A stretch of 64,000 nt of DNA, from positions 5,842,091 to 5,906,090 of the forward strand of contig CP071065.1 in NCBI GenBank assembly GCA_017164015.1. Reading direction: 5' to 3'. Position 1 is the first letter of the stretch. Every line of letters starts with the position of its first letter. Of this stretch, positions 36,496 to 46,389 are shown one piece after another. The position numbers and the translations under genes are program-made. Below the pieces are notes generated by a model that worked only from the letters and a program-made list of their open reading frames with translations, was not told the origin of the DNA and searched no databases. Origin of the DNA: Nostoc sp. UHCC 0702. Its GTDB lineage: Bacteria > Cyanobacteriota > Cyanobacteriia > Cyanobacteriales > Nostocaceae.

Positions 36496-37623
36496 CTAAA
36501 CGGTTGCGACAACTTCCCCGATTTTGCTGATATCGTAACCACCAAGAATTTCTAACTGTGAATGAACCAACGGATGTCCCAAAGTACTGAGCAATTGCTG
36601 TACTGGCGCTTCTTCCAGATATTCCTTGAGAATCACTAAGTCGTATCTTGACTGATGTAGGGGAATAAATCCCAGCCCAAAGGCGGTAGCTACAGATGCC
36701 GTAGTAATACCTGCATCGGCAATTCCTAATGTTACAGCTTGGGCAACATCTTGGTGGCTTGTGACAATATCGTCAAAGCCTTGGACAGCATGGAATGGTA
36801 TCTGCTCGTTTTGGAGTGTTTGTTCCAAAAGTAAACGACTACCAGCACCAATTTCGCGGTTGACAATAGTAGCTCCCCGTTCCACTAAGTCACTAACTGT
36901 TTTGACTCCCATCGGGTTGCCAGACTTTACTAAAAGTCCCTCCTCCCAAACACCGAGGGTAATCAAAACTGCTTCCCTTCCAGCCAGAACATCTCGAACA
37001 AAAGGAGTATTATACTCACCAGTTTCAGAGTCATAAAGGTGCGTCCCAGCGATATGAGCCTCACCTCGGCATAGACTCTGCAATGCAGACATGCTGTTAG
37101 CAAAGTTAAATTGGACTCGCAGTTGGGGATGCCAACGTTCGGTAGCTCTCGCCCATAATGAGATCACAGGCGCACAGCCAGCAATCACAACAGTGTTGTG
37201 AAGTGTGTCCAAATTATCGTCTAGGAGCCGGACTCGAACTTTACCTTTATCTATGCGAGTCTCTCCGTCAGCCGGAATCATGTCTTGGCGAAAAGCATCC
37301 TTGCCAATCAAAGGATAAGCTACCCATTGCCCTCCCACACGAGCCAGACTGACTCGCGTCTGCTGACCAGCAGGGACAGGTTTGGCAAGCACCGCTTCAA
37401 TTTCAGGTAAATCCCGCTCTAACCAGAATAAGTCCTCTACTTGACAGCCAAGCGCTTTTGCTAAACGAAGTGTGATGGCTACTGAGGGAGCGTATTGTCC
37501 CGACTCTACACCACTTATAGTTTGACGGGTAACACCAGCTAGGTTTGCCAAATCTTGTTGGCTCATCCCTAAGCGGGTTCTGATTGACTTCAAGTTGTTA
37601 CGGAGATCATTATCCTGCTTCAT
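36496..37623 (-). CDS. XRE-HTH regulator fused to a PBP-like (molybdate-type) domain; VnfR-like
   Basis: 375 aa. Residues about 8-65 are an XRE helix-turn-helix (IRTRLGMSQQDLANLAGVTR, SGQYAPSVAITLRLAKALGC). Residues about 90-370 are a PBP-like ligand domain (VVIAGCAPVISLWARA, NSMSALQSLCRGEAHIAGTH, NREIGAGSRLLLEQTL, ADAGITTASVATAFGLGFIP). This pairing is typical of oxyanion-responsive repressors; in Anabaena variabilis, VnfR proteins repress vanadium-nitrogenase genes when molybdate is present. Next to a VnfH-like gene, that role is the best inference. It is transcribed in the same direction as the NifH-like gene. Direct repeats GCAAATTTTTTTGC (37777 and 37796) and a TACCAA-N5-TTGGTA palindrome lie upstream. 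Confidence 0.75.
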   Translation of the reverse strand: MKQDNDLRNNLKSIRTRLGMSQQDLANLAGVTRQTISGVESGQYAPSVAITLRLAKALGCQVEDLFWLERDLPEIEAVLAKPVPAGQQTRVSLARVGGQWVAYPLIGKDAFRQDMIPADGETRIDKGKVRVRLLDDNLDTLHNTVVIAGCAPVISLWARATERWHPQLRVQFNFANSMSALQSLCRGEAHIAGTHLYDSETGEYNTPFVRDVLAGREAVLITLGVWEEGLLVKSGNPMGVKTVSDLVERGATIVNREIGAGSRLLLEQTLQNEQIPFHAVQGFDDIVTSHQDVAQAVTLGIADAGITTASVATAFGLGFIPLHQSRYDLVILKEYLEEAPVQQLLSTLGHPLVHSQLEILGGYDISKIGEVVATV

Positions 37624-37776
37624 TGGCTTTGTCTGTTAGTTTCAAAAAGCCGTAGCGGATTTAACTAAATCTGCCAAGGCAAAAGCATGGGAGCGTGAGT
37701 TTATATCATTTCTCTCGGACGACCTTTGTGCTTTCGCTGTCTTGATTCCCTCTATTCAAAGAATATCACAACTTGT

Positions 37777-37809
37777 GCAAATTTTTTTGCGGATAGCAAA
37801 TTTTTTTGC
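37777..37809. promoter_or_regulatory. Paired direct repeats upstream of the vnfR-like gene
   Basis: GCAAATTTTTTTGC occurs at 37777-37790 and 37796-37809, 19 bp apart (about two helix turns). Each unit is itself nearly palindromic at its ends (GCAAA/TTTGC). A candidate autoregulatory site, about 150 bp before the start codon. Confidence 0.45.
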
Positions 37810-37891
37810 ACTAATTTGTTTTTTTTACTTGCTCCTTAGGACTCAAAACCCCCTAATCATCTCTAATAAGGGATTTTGAATAATTTTTGTT

Positions 37892-37912
37892 TATACCAAA
37901 ATAGTTGGTATA
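37892..37912. promoter_or_regulatory. TACCAA-N5-TTGGTA palindrome
   Basis: TATACCAA-AATAG-TTGGTATA, 8-bp arms and a 5-bp spacer. It shares core and spacing with 34281-34305 on the other side of the nitrogenase-related island. Confidence 0.5.
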
Positions 37913-38380
37913 AGGTAGCGGTCAATACAGTTTTAGAAATTAGTTTGGGTTTTGATGCTTGATAGGCGAGTCATACAAGCCGTAAGGAATATATAGCAAT
38001 CCGATTTGATTTCTGAATCACTCGTAGAGGTAAGGGACTGGGGACTGGGGACTGGGGACTGGGAAGAAGGAATAAAGGTGTACTGAGTTTTGTTCAAAAA
38101 TCAAATATGAGTCCTATACCACCAACCAATTACGTTCTTTGGGGTAAATTTTGCCCTCATACTGTTTTACTTTAATGTTGATACAAATAAGCAGCAGGGG
38201 AGCAGGGGAGCAAGGGTGAAAGAATTTGTAACAGTAATTAAGTGAAATGGTATCAGTAAAAAAATTACCGTTTTCACCTAAAGGAATATGCAGATATATA
38301 TTGCACAATTGGGTATTTACCAAAAGTGCAATAGATGAGAGGCAATTATAGTTGTTTGCATTACAGCAATGGAGAGAATA

Positions 38381-38746
38381 ATGATTACCGAACAAGACTT
38401 AGCCCACCAATTTACCGTAATTATCGAACACACTCACCCACGGGTATGGGAATCACTACGTCAGTGTTATGTGAAGGTGATTAATCGTAAACCTAACTTA
38501 ACAAGAGCGAATCTAAAAACTAGCTTTCGCCATACAAGATACATTGGAATTTATTGCCCTGACAGACTAATTAATGCTGTAAAAGCGCAAAAAAATCTAC
38601 TCAGAGAAGTAGCAGAATATGTGGGATTAGTTGAAGTTGTTTGTTTGAATGCCAACAATTTGATGCGTAATCCTTTGTCGAATCTTAAGGAAGCTTATCC
38701 TCAGTTGTGGTTAGATTTGCTTTTAATTGTCACGCAAGAACAATAA
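38381..38746 (+). CDS. Small basic protein of unknown function
   Basis: 121 aa from the ATG at 38381 (MITEQDLAHQFTVIIEHTHP), preferred to the ATG at 38369 because GGAGAG then stands just upstream. Soluble, mixed alpha/beta, with a basic middle (NRKPNLTRANLKTSFRHTRY). No motif is recognised. Codon use looks like its neighbours. Confidence 0.6.
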   Translation: MITEQDLAHQFTVIIEHTHPRVWESLRQCYVKVINRKPNLTRANLKTSFRHTRYIGIYCPDRLINAVKAQKNLLREVAEYVGLVEVVCLNANNLMRNPLSNLKEAYPQLWLDLLLIVTQEQ

Positions 38747-38901
38747 TGCTAATACGGCTTAGACATGGGAAATGAGAAATCAAAGGTTTGGGCTGGGGAG
38801 CCGTATCCAGCTTTGCCGACAGCGCACTGGCTCCCCTATGCCCTATGCCCTAATACCAATCTTAACCGCAGCTTTTGTATTTTGCTGCTTGCCAAAATCT
38901 T

Positions 38902-39276
38902 ATGAATCAATCATGTCTACCTCCAGATGATTTGCCTTCAGATCAAACAACAAGGGTGAGTGAAATACTATTTAGGCAGCTGGAAGAAGCAACTAAAAAA
39001 AGCTTTTTCTTGGCGTGCGACAAAATGACACGTACCTTATTATGTAGTTGCCATTGGTATTTCCAAATCAATAGTGGCATTCTGACACTGATCATGATTT
39101 GTCACAATATGGAAAGTTATCGCAACATCATGAAAACTATTCCCCATTTTGCTGACAAGTTAAAACAGTTTACCAACACAGCTAAAATTACTGTCAGTTC
39201 TCCAGTTGACAAAGGTATACCGTGGGTACTCAGGATTGATAACATCTTGCCTGAAGGAGACTTGCCCAGTACCTGA
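38902..39276 (+). CDS. Small protein of unknown function
   Basis: 124 aa from the ATG at 38902 (MNQSCLPPDDLPSDQTTRVS). The ribosome site is weak. It has a helical first part (ILFRQLEEATKKSFFLACDK) and a hydrophobic core (WYFQINSGILTLIMICHNME) but no signal peptide. No family is recognised. It follows the 121-aa gene by 155 bp on the same strand, so co-transcription is possible. Confidence 0.5.
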   Translation: MNQSCLPPDDLPSDQTTRVSEILFRQLEEATKKSFFLACDKMTRTLLCSCHWYFQINSGILTLIMICHNMESYRNIMKTIPHFADKLKQFTNTAKITVSSPVDKGIPWVLRIDNILPEGDLPST

Positions 39277-39648
39277 TAGATAAACCCTTTGGCGATCGCT
39301 TTTTTGTAGAAATTAGAGACTAAGCATCGGTGTTAGCGCAGCCTTAGCGATGTAGGAGCGTTGGTAGTTGCTCAAAGGGGGTTTCCACGCCACTTGAGCC
39401 TGCCGGTAAACCCTCATGGGGCAGGGCTGCGCCATGAGGAACTGCCGCTCTTCGCTAAAAAATGTATTTTTTTATACATATCTCAAGGAAGAATGTCAAA
39501 AAAGACAGATGTACCTTTGGGTAGTGAAGTCAAGTTTCTGAAATATTTATTAATATAGTTATAGATCCAATCCCAGGAGTCGAAGAAAGTTTTTACTTGC
39601 AACATTTCTCATAAATCAGCAGATTCTTCACTAAAACAACAAAGGATC
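39277..39648. other. Intergenic with GC-rich dispersed repeat
   Basis: 372 bp. 39352-39450 holds a GC-rich repeat with the stem CCTCATGG / CCATGAGG (39412-39449), of a kind common between Nostocales genes. The remainder is AT-rich without features. Confidence 0.5.
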
Positions 39649-39867
39649 ATGAAAGACCAGCAACCATCAGACTCTAAGGAATTCGTAGGATATCTCAAAA
39701 ATGGGATTTGGCTGTTTGGCCTCTCATCTTGGGTATTTGGCATTACCGATCGCAGTATTGCTTCATTTGCAGATGGCTATCTATCTGCTTTAGATCTGAC
39801 GCAACTATTTACAGCGGCTACATTTTTCGTCGCATGGCTATTTTTGAAACCAACATCCAGGGCTTGA
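39649..39867 (+). CDS. Small membrane protein
   Basis: 72 aa. AAAGGATC just before the ATG supports the start. Two hydrophobic segments are seen (GIWLFGLSSWVFGI and LTQLFTAATFFVAWLFL), so it probably spans the membrane twice. Function is unknown. It is followed by G-rich and CAACTGA-type tandem repeats. Confidence 0.6.
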   Translation: MKDQQPSDSKEFVGYLKNGIWLFGLSSWVFGITDRSIASFADGYLSALDLTQLFTAATFFVAWLFLKPTSRA

Positions 39868-39884
39868 TGGGTAGGGAGGGGAGA

Positions 39885-40004
39885 TGGGGAGCAGGGGAGC
39901 AGGGGAGCAGGGGAAGATGAGGAGATGGGAAGATGGGGAGATGAGGAGATCGGCAGAATTACCACTGACAACTGACAACTGACAACTGACAACTGACTCG
40001 TAAC
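39885..40004. repeat. GGGGAGCA and AACTGAC tandem arrays
   Basis: First GGGGAGCAGGGGAGCA-type units (to about 39950), then about five AACTGAC heptamers (39964-40004). They separate the small membrane protein from the convergent transpeptidase gene. Confidence 0.85.
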
Positions 40005-40023
40005 TCCCAACTCACTCAGCCTT

Positions 40024-40548
40024 CTATTTACGCACTACTACTAAAGTCCCTATAGAAGTCCAGTTGTAAAGCTTGCGAGCTAACTTAACTGGCAAATTCA
40101 CGCAACCATGACTTACTGGAGTCCCAAAACGGTTATGCCAGTAAGCACCGTGAATAGCATAACCTCGATGAAAATACATTGCGTAAGGGACATCAGGAAT
40201 ATCGTAGCCCCTGCCTCGCATTCGATTAGTGCGATATTTAGAATTAATCCGAAAGCTGCCTATAGGTGTGGGAGTTGAGCGCTTTCCTGTGGAAATTCGG
40301 AATGAATATACTAGTTTTTCACCTTCCCATGCACGTAAGCGTTGCTCGGATAAGTCAATTTCAATCCGACGAGGTTGGGATTTTTGCTGCTCGTCAGAGA
40401 TAGTGATGCTGTTGTTTTCCACTGATGCCGCACTGGCTGTAGCAGAGTTATGATCAGCTGCCGTCGGTGGCAAACAAGAGACTAAAGCTGCCACAATCAA
40501 CACCACACCAGCACAGAAAGTCCTTGAGCAACGTATCCAACTTTGCAT
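40024..40548 (-). CDS. L,D-transpeptidase (YkuD domain)
   Basis: 174 aa with an N-terminal signal-type segment ([20 protein letters not shown]); a cysteine within LVSC could make it a lipoprotein. The YkuD domain fills the rest: [20 protein letters not shown], the invariant HGAYWH, and SHGCVNLP with the catalytic Cys. It should form 3-3 peptidoglycan cross-links or attach proteins in the periplasm. A paralogue lies 500 bp upstream on the same strand. Confidence 0.92.
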   Translation of the reverse strand: MQSWIRCSRTFCAGVVLIVAALVSCLPPTAADHNSATASAASVENNSITISDEQQKSQPRRIEIDLSEQRLRAWEGEKLVYSFRISTGKRSTPTPIGSFRINSKYRTNRMRGRGYDIPDVPYAMYFHRGYAIHGAYWHNRFGTPVSHGCVNLPVKLARKLYNWTSIGTLVVVRK

Positions 40549-41055
40549 GTTGCATCACCTTCTATCTTAAGTTTGCTTATTTGAGCAGATTGAGAGCAGT
40601 CTTAATACAGTTCGTAATTCGTGAGGAAGTTGCCATCTTGGACGCGGCTGCGATCGCTCGTTTGCAGTTTTGATGAGGTTAACTGCCTAGACGCTCTTAG
40701 CAGCTTGTCGTAGACATCGCACTTACAACTTGAGTAATTTAAAACAGGATTTGTCAGGATTTACGCTTATTTCTTTGAGGCTGATCAGCTAAAATACACA
40801 TTCGTTGCACAATCACTTGTGAGGCTCGCTGACTGCTGACAGTCAACATTATTATGTATGCAACTTTTATGTGGAACAGCTGAATATCAGTCTCCTCTTC
40901 TATTATTTATTTCAACATTAGTAATTCTAAGTCCGGAGATTTCTTGCAGAAAATGAAGGGGATGAGGAGACAATTGACAATTGACAATTGACAATTGACA
41001 ATTGACAATTGACAACTGTCAACTGACCAATGCCCAATTCCCAAGTTGATCAAAA
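40549..41055. repeat. Intergenic with ACAATTG heptamer array
   Basis: 507 bp between the two transpeptidase genes. The array of ACAATTG units occupies 40970-41034. One HIP1 site lies at about 40650. No gene is seen. Confidence 0.8.
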
Positions 41056-41571
41056 CTACTTGTGAATGACTACTTGTGTCCCTAAAGATGCCCATTTGAA
41101 TAGCCACTTAGCATGATTTGGTGCAACATTGACACAGCCGTGGCTGACTGGAGTACCAAAACGCTTATGCCAGTATGCACCATGAATACCATAGTTTCCT
41201 TGGTAAAACATTGCATAAGGAACGTTGGGAACATCGTAGTTTTCTCCGCGCATACGGGTAGTCTTGTACTTGGATTGAATTTTAAAACTGCCAACGCGAG
41301 TCGGAGTAGATTTTTTACCTGAAGAAATCATGACGGAATAAACAGGTTTCCCACCTTCCCAAGCTGTTAATCGCTGCTTTGAGAGATTAATTTGAATCCA
41401 GCGTTGATTGGATTGTTGTAAAGTCTGGATAGTTTGTTTAATGGTCTGTTGATTTGAAACTGCCCAAGCTTCACTAGTCCCAGCACCAATCACACTCAAG
41501 GACAGTGCTGTACCCGCGATCAGTATTTTTAACTGACGCATCCAGTCACCGTTAGTTAGACTTTTCATCAT
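41056..41571 (-). CDS. L,D-transpeptidase (YkuD domain), paralogue
   Basis: 171 aa. AAAGGG before the ATG at 41571 supports the start. A signal peptide (LKILIAGTALSLSVIGAGTS, cleavage near AWA) precedes the YkuD domain: [40 protein letters not shown]. It shares nearly all core residues with the protein at 40024 (for example [12 protein letters not shown] in both), so the two arose by tandem duplication. The signal regions differ, which may give different locations or timing. Confidence 0.92.
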   Translation of the reverse strand: MMKSLTNGDWMRQLKILIAGTALSLSVIGAGTSEAWAVSNQQTIKQTIQTLQQSNQRWIQINLSKQRLTAWEGGKPVYSVMISSGKKSTPTRVGSFKIQSKYKTTRMRGENYDVPNVPYAMFYQGNYGIHGAYWHKRFGTPVSHGCVNVAPNHAKWLFKWASLGTQVVIHK

Positions 41572-41675
41572 AGATACCCTTTAATGACAAAGTTCAGAGA
41601 AATTTTTCAGATTGCAAATTTAGTTTGTAGCCTGTTGCTGATGTAAGTATGAATTTTGTATAATTTCATTCTATC

Positions 41676-42308
41676 TTAGACTAACTGTTGAATCAAGTTA
41701 CTTGCTTTTTGAGCGATCGCTTCCCAATTTCCATCTCTAACCAGCTTTTGAGGAAACAATTCGCTACTTAAACCCACAGCAATTGCCCCTGCTTGTAAAA
41801 ATCCCTTGGCATTTTCCAGGGTGACGCCGCCAGTAGGAATCAAGGGAATGTGACCTAGGGGCCCTTGTAAACTTTTGATATAACTAGCCCCTCCCAGTGC
41901 TTGTACAGGAAAAACCTTCACACAGCTAGCACCTTGAGTCCAAGCAGTCATAATTTCTGTGGGAGTAAGCGCACCAGGAATCATAGCGATATTTCTTTCA
42001 ACTGCGGTATTAATCATCACAGGGTCAACGTGGGGTGTGAAGAGGAACTGTGCCCCGGATGCGATCGCAGCTTGCAGTTGTTGGACATTGAAAAGTGTAC
42101 CCGTACCGATAATACAGTCAGGTAATTTAGAACGTAATTGACTAATTAATTCTGGTGCGCCATCACTATTCCAGGTAATCTCAATTAGCTGCATTCCTCC
42201 AGATGCCACAGCCATTGCCATTTGCTGTCCCAGTTCGATTTTGGGGGCGCGGATAACTGCGATCGCTCGGTGTTTTTGCAACTGTGATAACCAAAATTGA
42301 TCAGGCAT
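41676..42308 (-). CDS. eda: KDPG (KHG/KDPG) aldolase
   Basis: 210 aa, TIM-barrel class I aldolase. EITWNS holds the catalytic Glu, GTGTLFN and FTPHVDP are substrate-loop elements, and [13 protein letters not shown] carries the Schiff-base Lys. [20 protein letters not shown] completes the phosphate site. It splits 2-keto-3-deoxy-6-phosphogluconate into pyruvate and glyceraldehyde-3-phosphate, the last step of the Entner-Doudoroff route. It lies downstream of the phosphoketolase gene on the same strand, separated by a heptamer array. Confidence 0.92.
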   Translation of the reverse strand: MPDQFWLSQLQKHRAIAVIRAPKIELGQQMAMAVASGGMQLIEITWNSDGAPELISQLRSKLPDCIIGTGTLFNVQQLQAAIASGAQFLFTPHVDPVMINTAVERNIAMIPGALTPTEIMTAWTQGASCVKVFPVQALGGASYIKSLQGPLGHIPLIPTGGVTLENAKGFLQAGAIAVGLSSELFPQKLVRDGNWEAIAQKASNLIQQLV

Positions 42309-42318
42309 TTATGAAAAA

Positions 42319-42396
42319 GGGAATTGGGAATTGGGAATTGGGAATTGGGAATGGGGCATGGGGCATTGGGCATTGGGCATTGGGCATGGGGCATTG
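42319..42396. repeat. GGGAATT / GGGCATT heptamer array
   Basis: Four GGGAATT units followed by GGGCATT-type units, between eda and xfp. Confidence 0.9.
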
Positions 42397-42489
42397 GTAA
42401 AAAAAAGTTATTTTCAACTTCTCCCTCATCTCCCTCATCCCCCTCATCCCCCCCTGCACCCCTGCTCCCCTACTCCCCACTCCCCTAGC

Positions 42490-44871
42490 TTAGTACGGCC
42501 ACTTCCAGTCACGAATCTCTGGCATATCTTCGCCGTACTTCGCGATGTAGTGCCTATGTTCGATCAGCTTATCTTGCAAGCGCTGTTTAACATAAGCTGC
42601 TTTATAACCTAGTTTTGGTACGCGATCGATTACGTCCATCACCAAGTGGAAGCGATCGAGGTCGTTAAGCACGACCATATCAAAGGGAGTTGTAGTGGTT
42701 CCCTCTTCCTTATAACCGCGTACATGCAGGTTATTGTGGTTGGTGTGGCGATAAGTTAGGCGATGGATTAGCCAAGGATAGCCATGAAAAGCGAAAATGA
42801 TCGGTTTGTCGGTGGTGAAAATCGTGTCGAAGTCTTTGTTGCTTAAACCGTGGGGATGCTCGCTTTTTGGCTGTAGTGTCATCAAATCGACTACGTTGAC
42901 TACCCGCACCTTCAACTCAGGGAAGTTCTGCCGCAAAATATCTACAGCAGCTAAGGTTTCTAAGGTGGGAACATCCCCAGCACAAGCCATCACTACATCG
43001 GGTTCGCTGTCTTGGTCATTGCTTGCCCATTCCCAAATACCAATGCCTTTGGTGCAGTGCTTAATAGCTGCATCTATGTCCAAATATTGCAGTGCAGGTT
43101 GCTTACCTGCGACGATGACGTTGACATAGTGACGACTTCTTAAGCAATGGTCTGTCACCGACAGCAGGGTGTTGGCATCGGGGGGGAGATATACGCGAAT
43201 GATTTCTGATTTTTTGTTGACCACATGGTCAATAAAACCAGGGTCTTGGTGAGAAAAACCGTTGTGGTCTTGTCGCCAGACGTGGGAGGTAAGCAAATAG
43301 TTAAGAGAAGCAATCGGTCTACGCCAAGGAATATCAAGGGTAGTTTTCAGCCACTTGGCGTGCTGGTTGAACATCGAGTCAATGATGTGGATAAATGCCT
43401 CGTAGCAGGAGAAGAAGCCGTGGCGACCTGTAAGTAAATAGCCTTCTAACCATCCTTGACAACTAGTTTCGCTGAGGATTTCCATCACCCGACCATCGGG
43501 AGACAAATGTTCGTCTTCTGGGAGAATCTGGGCTACCCAAGTCCGGTCTGTAACTTCAAACACAGCATCCAGGCGATTTGATTGGGTTTCGTCGGGGCCG
43601 AAGATCCGGAAGTTACGGGATTCTTGGTTGAGTCGCATGACATCCCGGAGGAATTTTCCTGTCACCCTGGTAGCTTCAGCTTCAATTTTGCCTGGTTGGG
43701 GGATATCTACAGCATAGTCTTGGAAGTCAGGCAATTTCAGGTCACGCAGCAGGATACCACCATTGGCGTGGGGATTGTCTCCCATGCGGCGGTGTCCTTT
43801 GGGAGCCAGTTCTGCTAGTTCGGGAATTAGCTTGCCGTTGGTGTCGAAAAGTTCTTCTGGTTTGTAACTTTTCAACCACTCTTCCAGAAGTTGCAAGTGT
43901 TCTGGCTTTTTGGCAATCTCGCTCAAGGGAACTTGGTGCGATCGCCAGTACCCTTCAGTCTTTTTCCCATCTACTTCTTTGGGCCCTGTCCAACCTTTGG
44001 GGGTGCGTAAAATAATCATCGGCCACTGCGGGCGTTGGCTAAAACCATGCACGCGGGCTTCTCTCTGGATGCTTTGAATTTCCGTAATTATGGTGTCTAA
44101 AGTTGCCGCCATTTGTTGGTGGACATCTGCGGGTTCTGAGCCTTCCACAAAGTAAGGTTTGTAACCATAACCCACAAATAAACTTTCTAGCTCCTCATGA
44201 CTCACCCGTGACAGTAGGGTGGGATTGGCTATTTTATAACCATTCAAGTGCAAGATAGGAATTACTGCACCATCACGGACAGGATTAAGAAACTTGTTAG
44301 AATGCCAGCTAGCAGCTAAAGCGCCGGTTTCAGCCTCGCCATCACCGACAACAGCTGCAACTATTAAATCAGGATTGTCAAAAGCAGCACCGTAGGCATG
44401 AACAAGAGCATAACCAAGTTCACCGCCTTCATGGATAGAACCTGGAGTTTCCGGTGCAGCATGGCTAGGAATACCGCCTGGGAATGAAAACTGGTGGAAA
44501 AGTTGTTTGATCCCCTCAATGTCTTGGGAAATGTTGGGGTAGTAATCGCTATAAGTGCCTTCTAGGTAAGTGTTGGCTACCAGCCCGGGGCCTCCGTGAC
44601 CAGGCCCGGCAATGTATATGGTGTTCAGGTCATACTTATTGATTACCCGGTTGAGGTGAACATAGATGAAGTTCAACCCTGGTGTTGTTCCCCAGTGTCC
44701 CAGCAGTCTGGGTTTGACATGTTCCAACTTTAGTGGTTCTAACAGTAGTGGATTGTCAAGGAGATATATTTGCCCGACTGAAAGATAATTGGCTGCACGC
44801 CAGTAGGCGTTCATTTTATACAATTCTTCATCAGTTAAAGGCTTTGTCTGTGGAGGAGTTGCTAAAGTCAT
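42490..44871 (-). CDS. xfp: Xylulose-5-phosphate/fructose-6-phosphate phosphoketolase
   Basis: 793 aa from the ATG at 44871 ([20 protein letters not shown]), preferred over the ATG at 44883 because GGAG lies seven bases before it. Thiamine-diphosphate enzyme: [15 protein letters not shown], the GDGEAETG cofactor motif, [21 protein letters not shown] and [19 protein letters not shown]. It cleaves xylulose-5-phosphate or fructose-6-phosphate to acetyl-phosphate plus an aldose phosphate. In cyanobacteria this supports carbon flow to acetate or acetyl-CoA in the dark. Length is normal for the family. Eda downstream gives a local pair of sugar-phosphate-cleaving enzymes. Confidence 0.96.
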   Translation of the reverse strand: MTLATPPQTKPLTDEELYKMNAYWRAANYLSVGQIYLLDNPLLLEPLKLEHVKPRLLGHWGTTPGLNFIYVHLNRVINKYDLNTIYIAGPGHGGPGLVANTYLEGTYSDYYPNISQDIEGIKQLFHQFSFPGGIPSHAAPETPGSIHEGGELGYALVHAYGAAFDNPDLIVAAVVGDGEAETGALAASWHSNKFLNPVRDGAVIPILHLNGYKIANPTLLSRVSHEELESLFVGYGYKPYFVEGSEPADVHQQMAATLDTIITEIQSIQREARVHGFSQRPQWPMIILRTPKGWTGPKEVDGKKTEGYWRSHQVPLSEIAKKPEHLQLLEEWLKSYKPEELFDTNGKLIPELAELAPKGHRRMGDNPHANGGILLRDLKLPDFQDYAVDIPQPGKIEAEATRVTGKFLRDVMRLNQESRNFRIFGPDETQSNRLDAVFEVTDRTWVAQILPEDEHLSPDGRVMEILSETSCQGWLEGYLLTGRHGFFSCYEAFIHIIDSMFNQHAKWLKTTLDIPWRRPIASLNYLLTSHVWRQDHNGFSHQDPGFIDHVVNKKSEIIRVYLPPDANTLLSVTDHCLRSRHYVNVIVAGKQPALQYLDIDAAIKHCTKGIGIWEWASNDQDSEPDVVMACAGDVPTLETLAAVDILRQNFPELKVRVVNVVDLMTLQPKSEHPHGLSNKDFDTIFTTDKPIIFAFHGYPWLIHRLTYRHTNHNNLHVRGYKEEGTTTTPFDMVVLNDLDRFHLVMDVIDRVPKLGYKAAYVKQRLQDKLIEHRHYIAKYGEDMPEIRDWKWPY

Positions 44872-45502
44872 ATCAAACTCCATTACAAAATAATTTGCAC
44901 GAATTCATCAGTATGATAGTTTAGTCGTCTTTTGAAATCAGGTGCATCTTACCCATGACAAATATTGCCAGTGGTAAATCGAAAAATAGCCATGAGCAAC
45001 TATGTAATAGATTTGCTCAAATCTTAAATAAACCTGATTAAATGCTGAGAATTACCTCTAAAAGACGGTAACAGACTCAGCATCACACTGAGTGATTTTT
45101 CCAATTAATTTTATTTTTCTGGAAATCAACCTCAACAATCACCTTGTAATACATTGAAAAAATGAAATAATTACAATTTATAAATATTTATTTTGACACA
45201 ACTTAATTACAACTTAAGAGGGAACATTCAACAGACAGAGAAAGTAGGGAATGGGGGAAGAAAGTGTTTCTTTCATTTGTCGGTGGTGGCGATCGCCCCC
45301 AGTGTGGTTGCTCTTAAGACCCCTATTTTTTCACTCTCCCATCTCTGATAACTAGCTGTTATCAAAGCTATCAGCCTTTTGATGTTCAGTTTTAGTAAGT
45401 TTTTGTAATATTATGTTATATTTATTTACATAATTCAAACAAACTATATACACGGCCATTAACGAAGAAGGCATTGTGAACAACTACGCCACTGAAACAT
45501 AG

Positions 45503-45613
45503 ATGTATTATGCTGTTTATCCCTCACCAGAGCCGCAACGTTGCTACACACTCAAGGGGTGCAGTTGCAGTAGTTTTCGTGACTGCTCTAGTTTTGCTTG
45601 CCTTGGGCATTAG
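45503..45613 (+). CDS. Possible 36-aa cysteine-rich peptide
   Basis: The frame MYYAVYPSPEPQRCYTLKGC continues to a TAG at 45611, with five cysteines (14, 20, 22, 28, 33). A short frame with GTG start (VNNYATET) and an AAGAAGG site ends at the base before this ATG, as in a coupled leader. A terminator follows 60 bp after the stop, so a short transcript is plausible. The peptide's own ribosome site is poor, and the stretch could be a non-coding RNA instead. Confidence 0.25.
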   Translation: MYYAVYPSPEPQRCYTLKGCSCSSFRDCSSFACLGH

Positions 45614-45672
45614 CTGAGATGATTGAAGTTTGGTATCGGTATCTCCCATCGACATTTGGATTTCTCTCTCTA

Positions 45673-45700
45673 ACCTCAGCTGATATGGCTGGGGTTTTTT
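45673..45700 (+). terminator. Rho-independent terminator without an upstream annotated gene
   Basis: Stem ACCTCAGC / GCTGGGGT (8 bp, one T-G pair), 7-base loop, then six T. No plus-strand gene ends nearby, so it suggests a short RNA or peptide transcript starting at about 45.4 kb. Confidence 0.7.
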
Positions 45701-46005
45701 ATGGCTACAGGACTTATACCGTTTCACCTTAAGATTGATACAGATGGCAAGCTGGGGAGGCTGGGGGAGAAAGAAAAGTAATTTGTATCAAAAATTTCGT
45801 GAAATGGTATTAGACGCCAAAAAAAGCCGCTTGGCAGGGTGACTTGGCTTTTGCAGATATTTGATAGCTATGTCATCTTAAAAAATGAGAATAAATTCGG
45901 TGGAAGGGTTTGTTTTTAGTATTGACAGGCTTTTTGCTTTTGATATTGAAAGACTTGTCTCCGAAATTTAAATCTCCACACAGCCATAATTTTGGAGAAA
46001 CATCG

Positions 46006-46305
46006 ATGTCAATTTATGTGGGTAACATCTCTTACCAAGTTACTGAAGATGATATTAAAAGTGTTTTTGGAGAGTATGGTACTGTAACGAAGGTTGCACT
46101 ACCTACTGACCGTGAGACTGGTCGTCTGCGAGGCTTTGCTTTTGTGGAGATGAGTTCAGATGCTGAAGAAGCAGCTGCCATTGACGCTCTCAATGGTGCT
46201 GAATGGATGGGTCGTGATCTCAAAGTCAATAAAGCTAAACCCAAAGAAGACAAGGGCCCGTCTGGTGGTAACAGAGGCAACTATGGTGGACGTAACCGTT
46301 ACTAA
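46006..46305 (+). CDS. RRM-type RNA-binding protein (cyanobacterial Rbp)
   Basis: 99 aa from the ATG at 46006, with GGAG nine bases upstream; the longer frame from 45910 is leader. One RRM: RNP2 IYVGNISY and RNP1 RGFAFVEM. The C-terminal tail is glycine/arginine/asparagine-rich (GGNRGNYGGRNRY). Such proteins bind single-stranded RNA, often in cold or stress response. The leader is more than 100 nt long and T/A-rich, as in cold-regulated genes. Two hairpins follow the gene (ATTGCTT-GCAA-AAGCAAT at 46321, and a longer one at 46348). Confidence 0.9.
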   Translation: MSIYVGNISYQVTEDDIKSVFGEYGTVTKVALPTDRETGRLRGFAFVEMSSDAEEAAAIDALNGAEWMGRDLKVNKAKPKEDKGPSGGNRGNYGGRNRY

Positions 46306-46347
46306 GCTTTGAAATGAATAATTGCTTGCAAAAGCAATAAAATCTGA

Positions 46348-46389
46348 CTTGGAGAGAGTTAGCAGAGGCGATCGCTAACACTCTCCAAG
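46348..46389 (+). terminator. Long hairpin downstream of the RRM gene
   Basis: Arms CTTGGAGAGAGTTAGC and GCTAACACTCTCCAAG pair with a single mismatch around a 10-base loop containing part of a HIP1 site. No T-run follows, so it may protect the 3' end or act as a processing signal rather than a classical terminator. Confidence 0.55.

Larger units (their letters stand above)
37624..38380. other. Intergenic with operators and heptamer arrays
   Basis: 757 bp between divergent genes. Besides the two regulatory candidates it carries an ACTGGGG heptamer array (38036-38063) and a GCAGGGGA remnant near 38193. No gene is supported. Confidence 0.5.
44872..46005. other. Long intergenic region, possible small transcript
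   Basis: 1134 bp. The xfp promoter should lie near its left end. At 45503-45613 is a 36-codon cysteine-rich frame, and at 45673-45700 a terminator, described separately. The right part is the leader of the RRM protein gene. Confidence 0.45.

Noticed and set aside
38114-38395. 93-aa minus-strand frame
   Set aside because: It overlaps the start and ribosome site of the plus-strand gene at 38381 and the GCAGGGGA repeat; no protein-like features.
45524-45727. 67-aa minus-strand frame
   Set aside because: It runs through the terminator hairpin, is of low complexity (TKTTATAP) and has no ribosome site.
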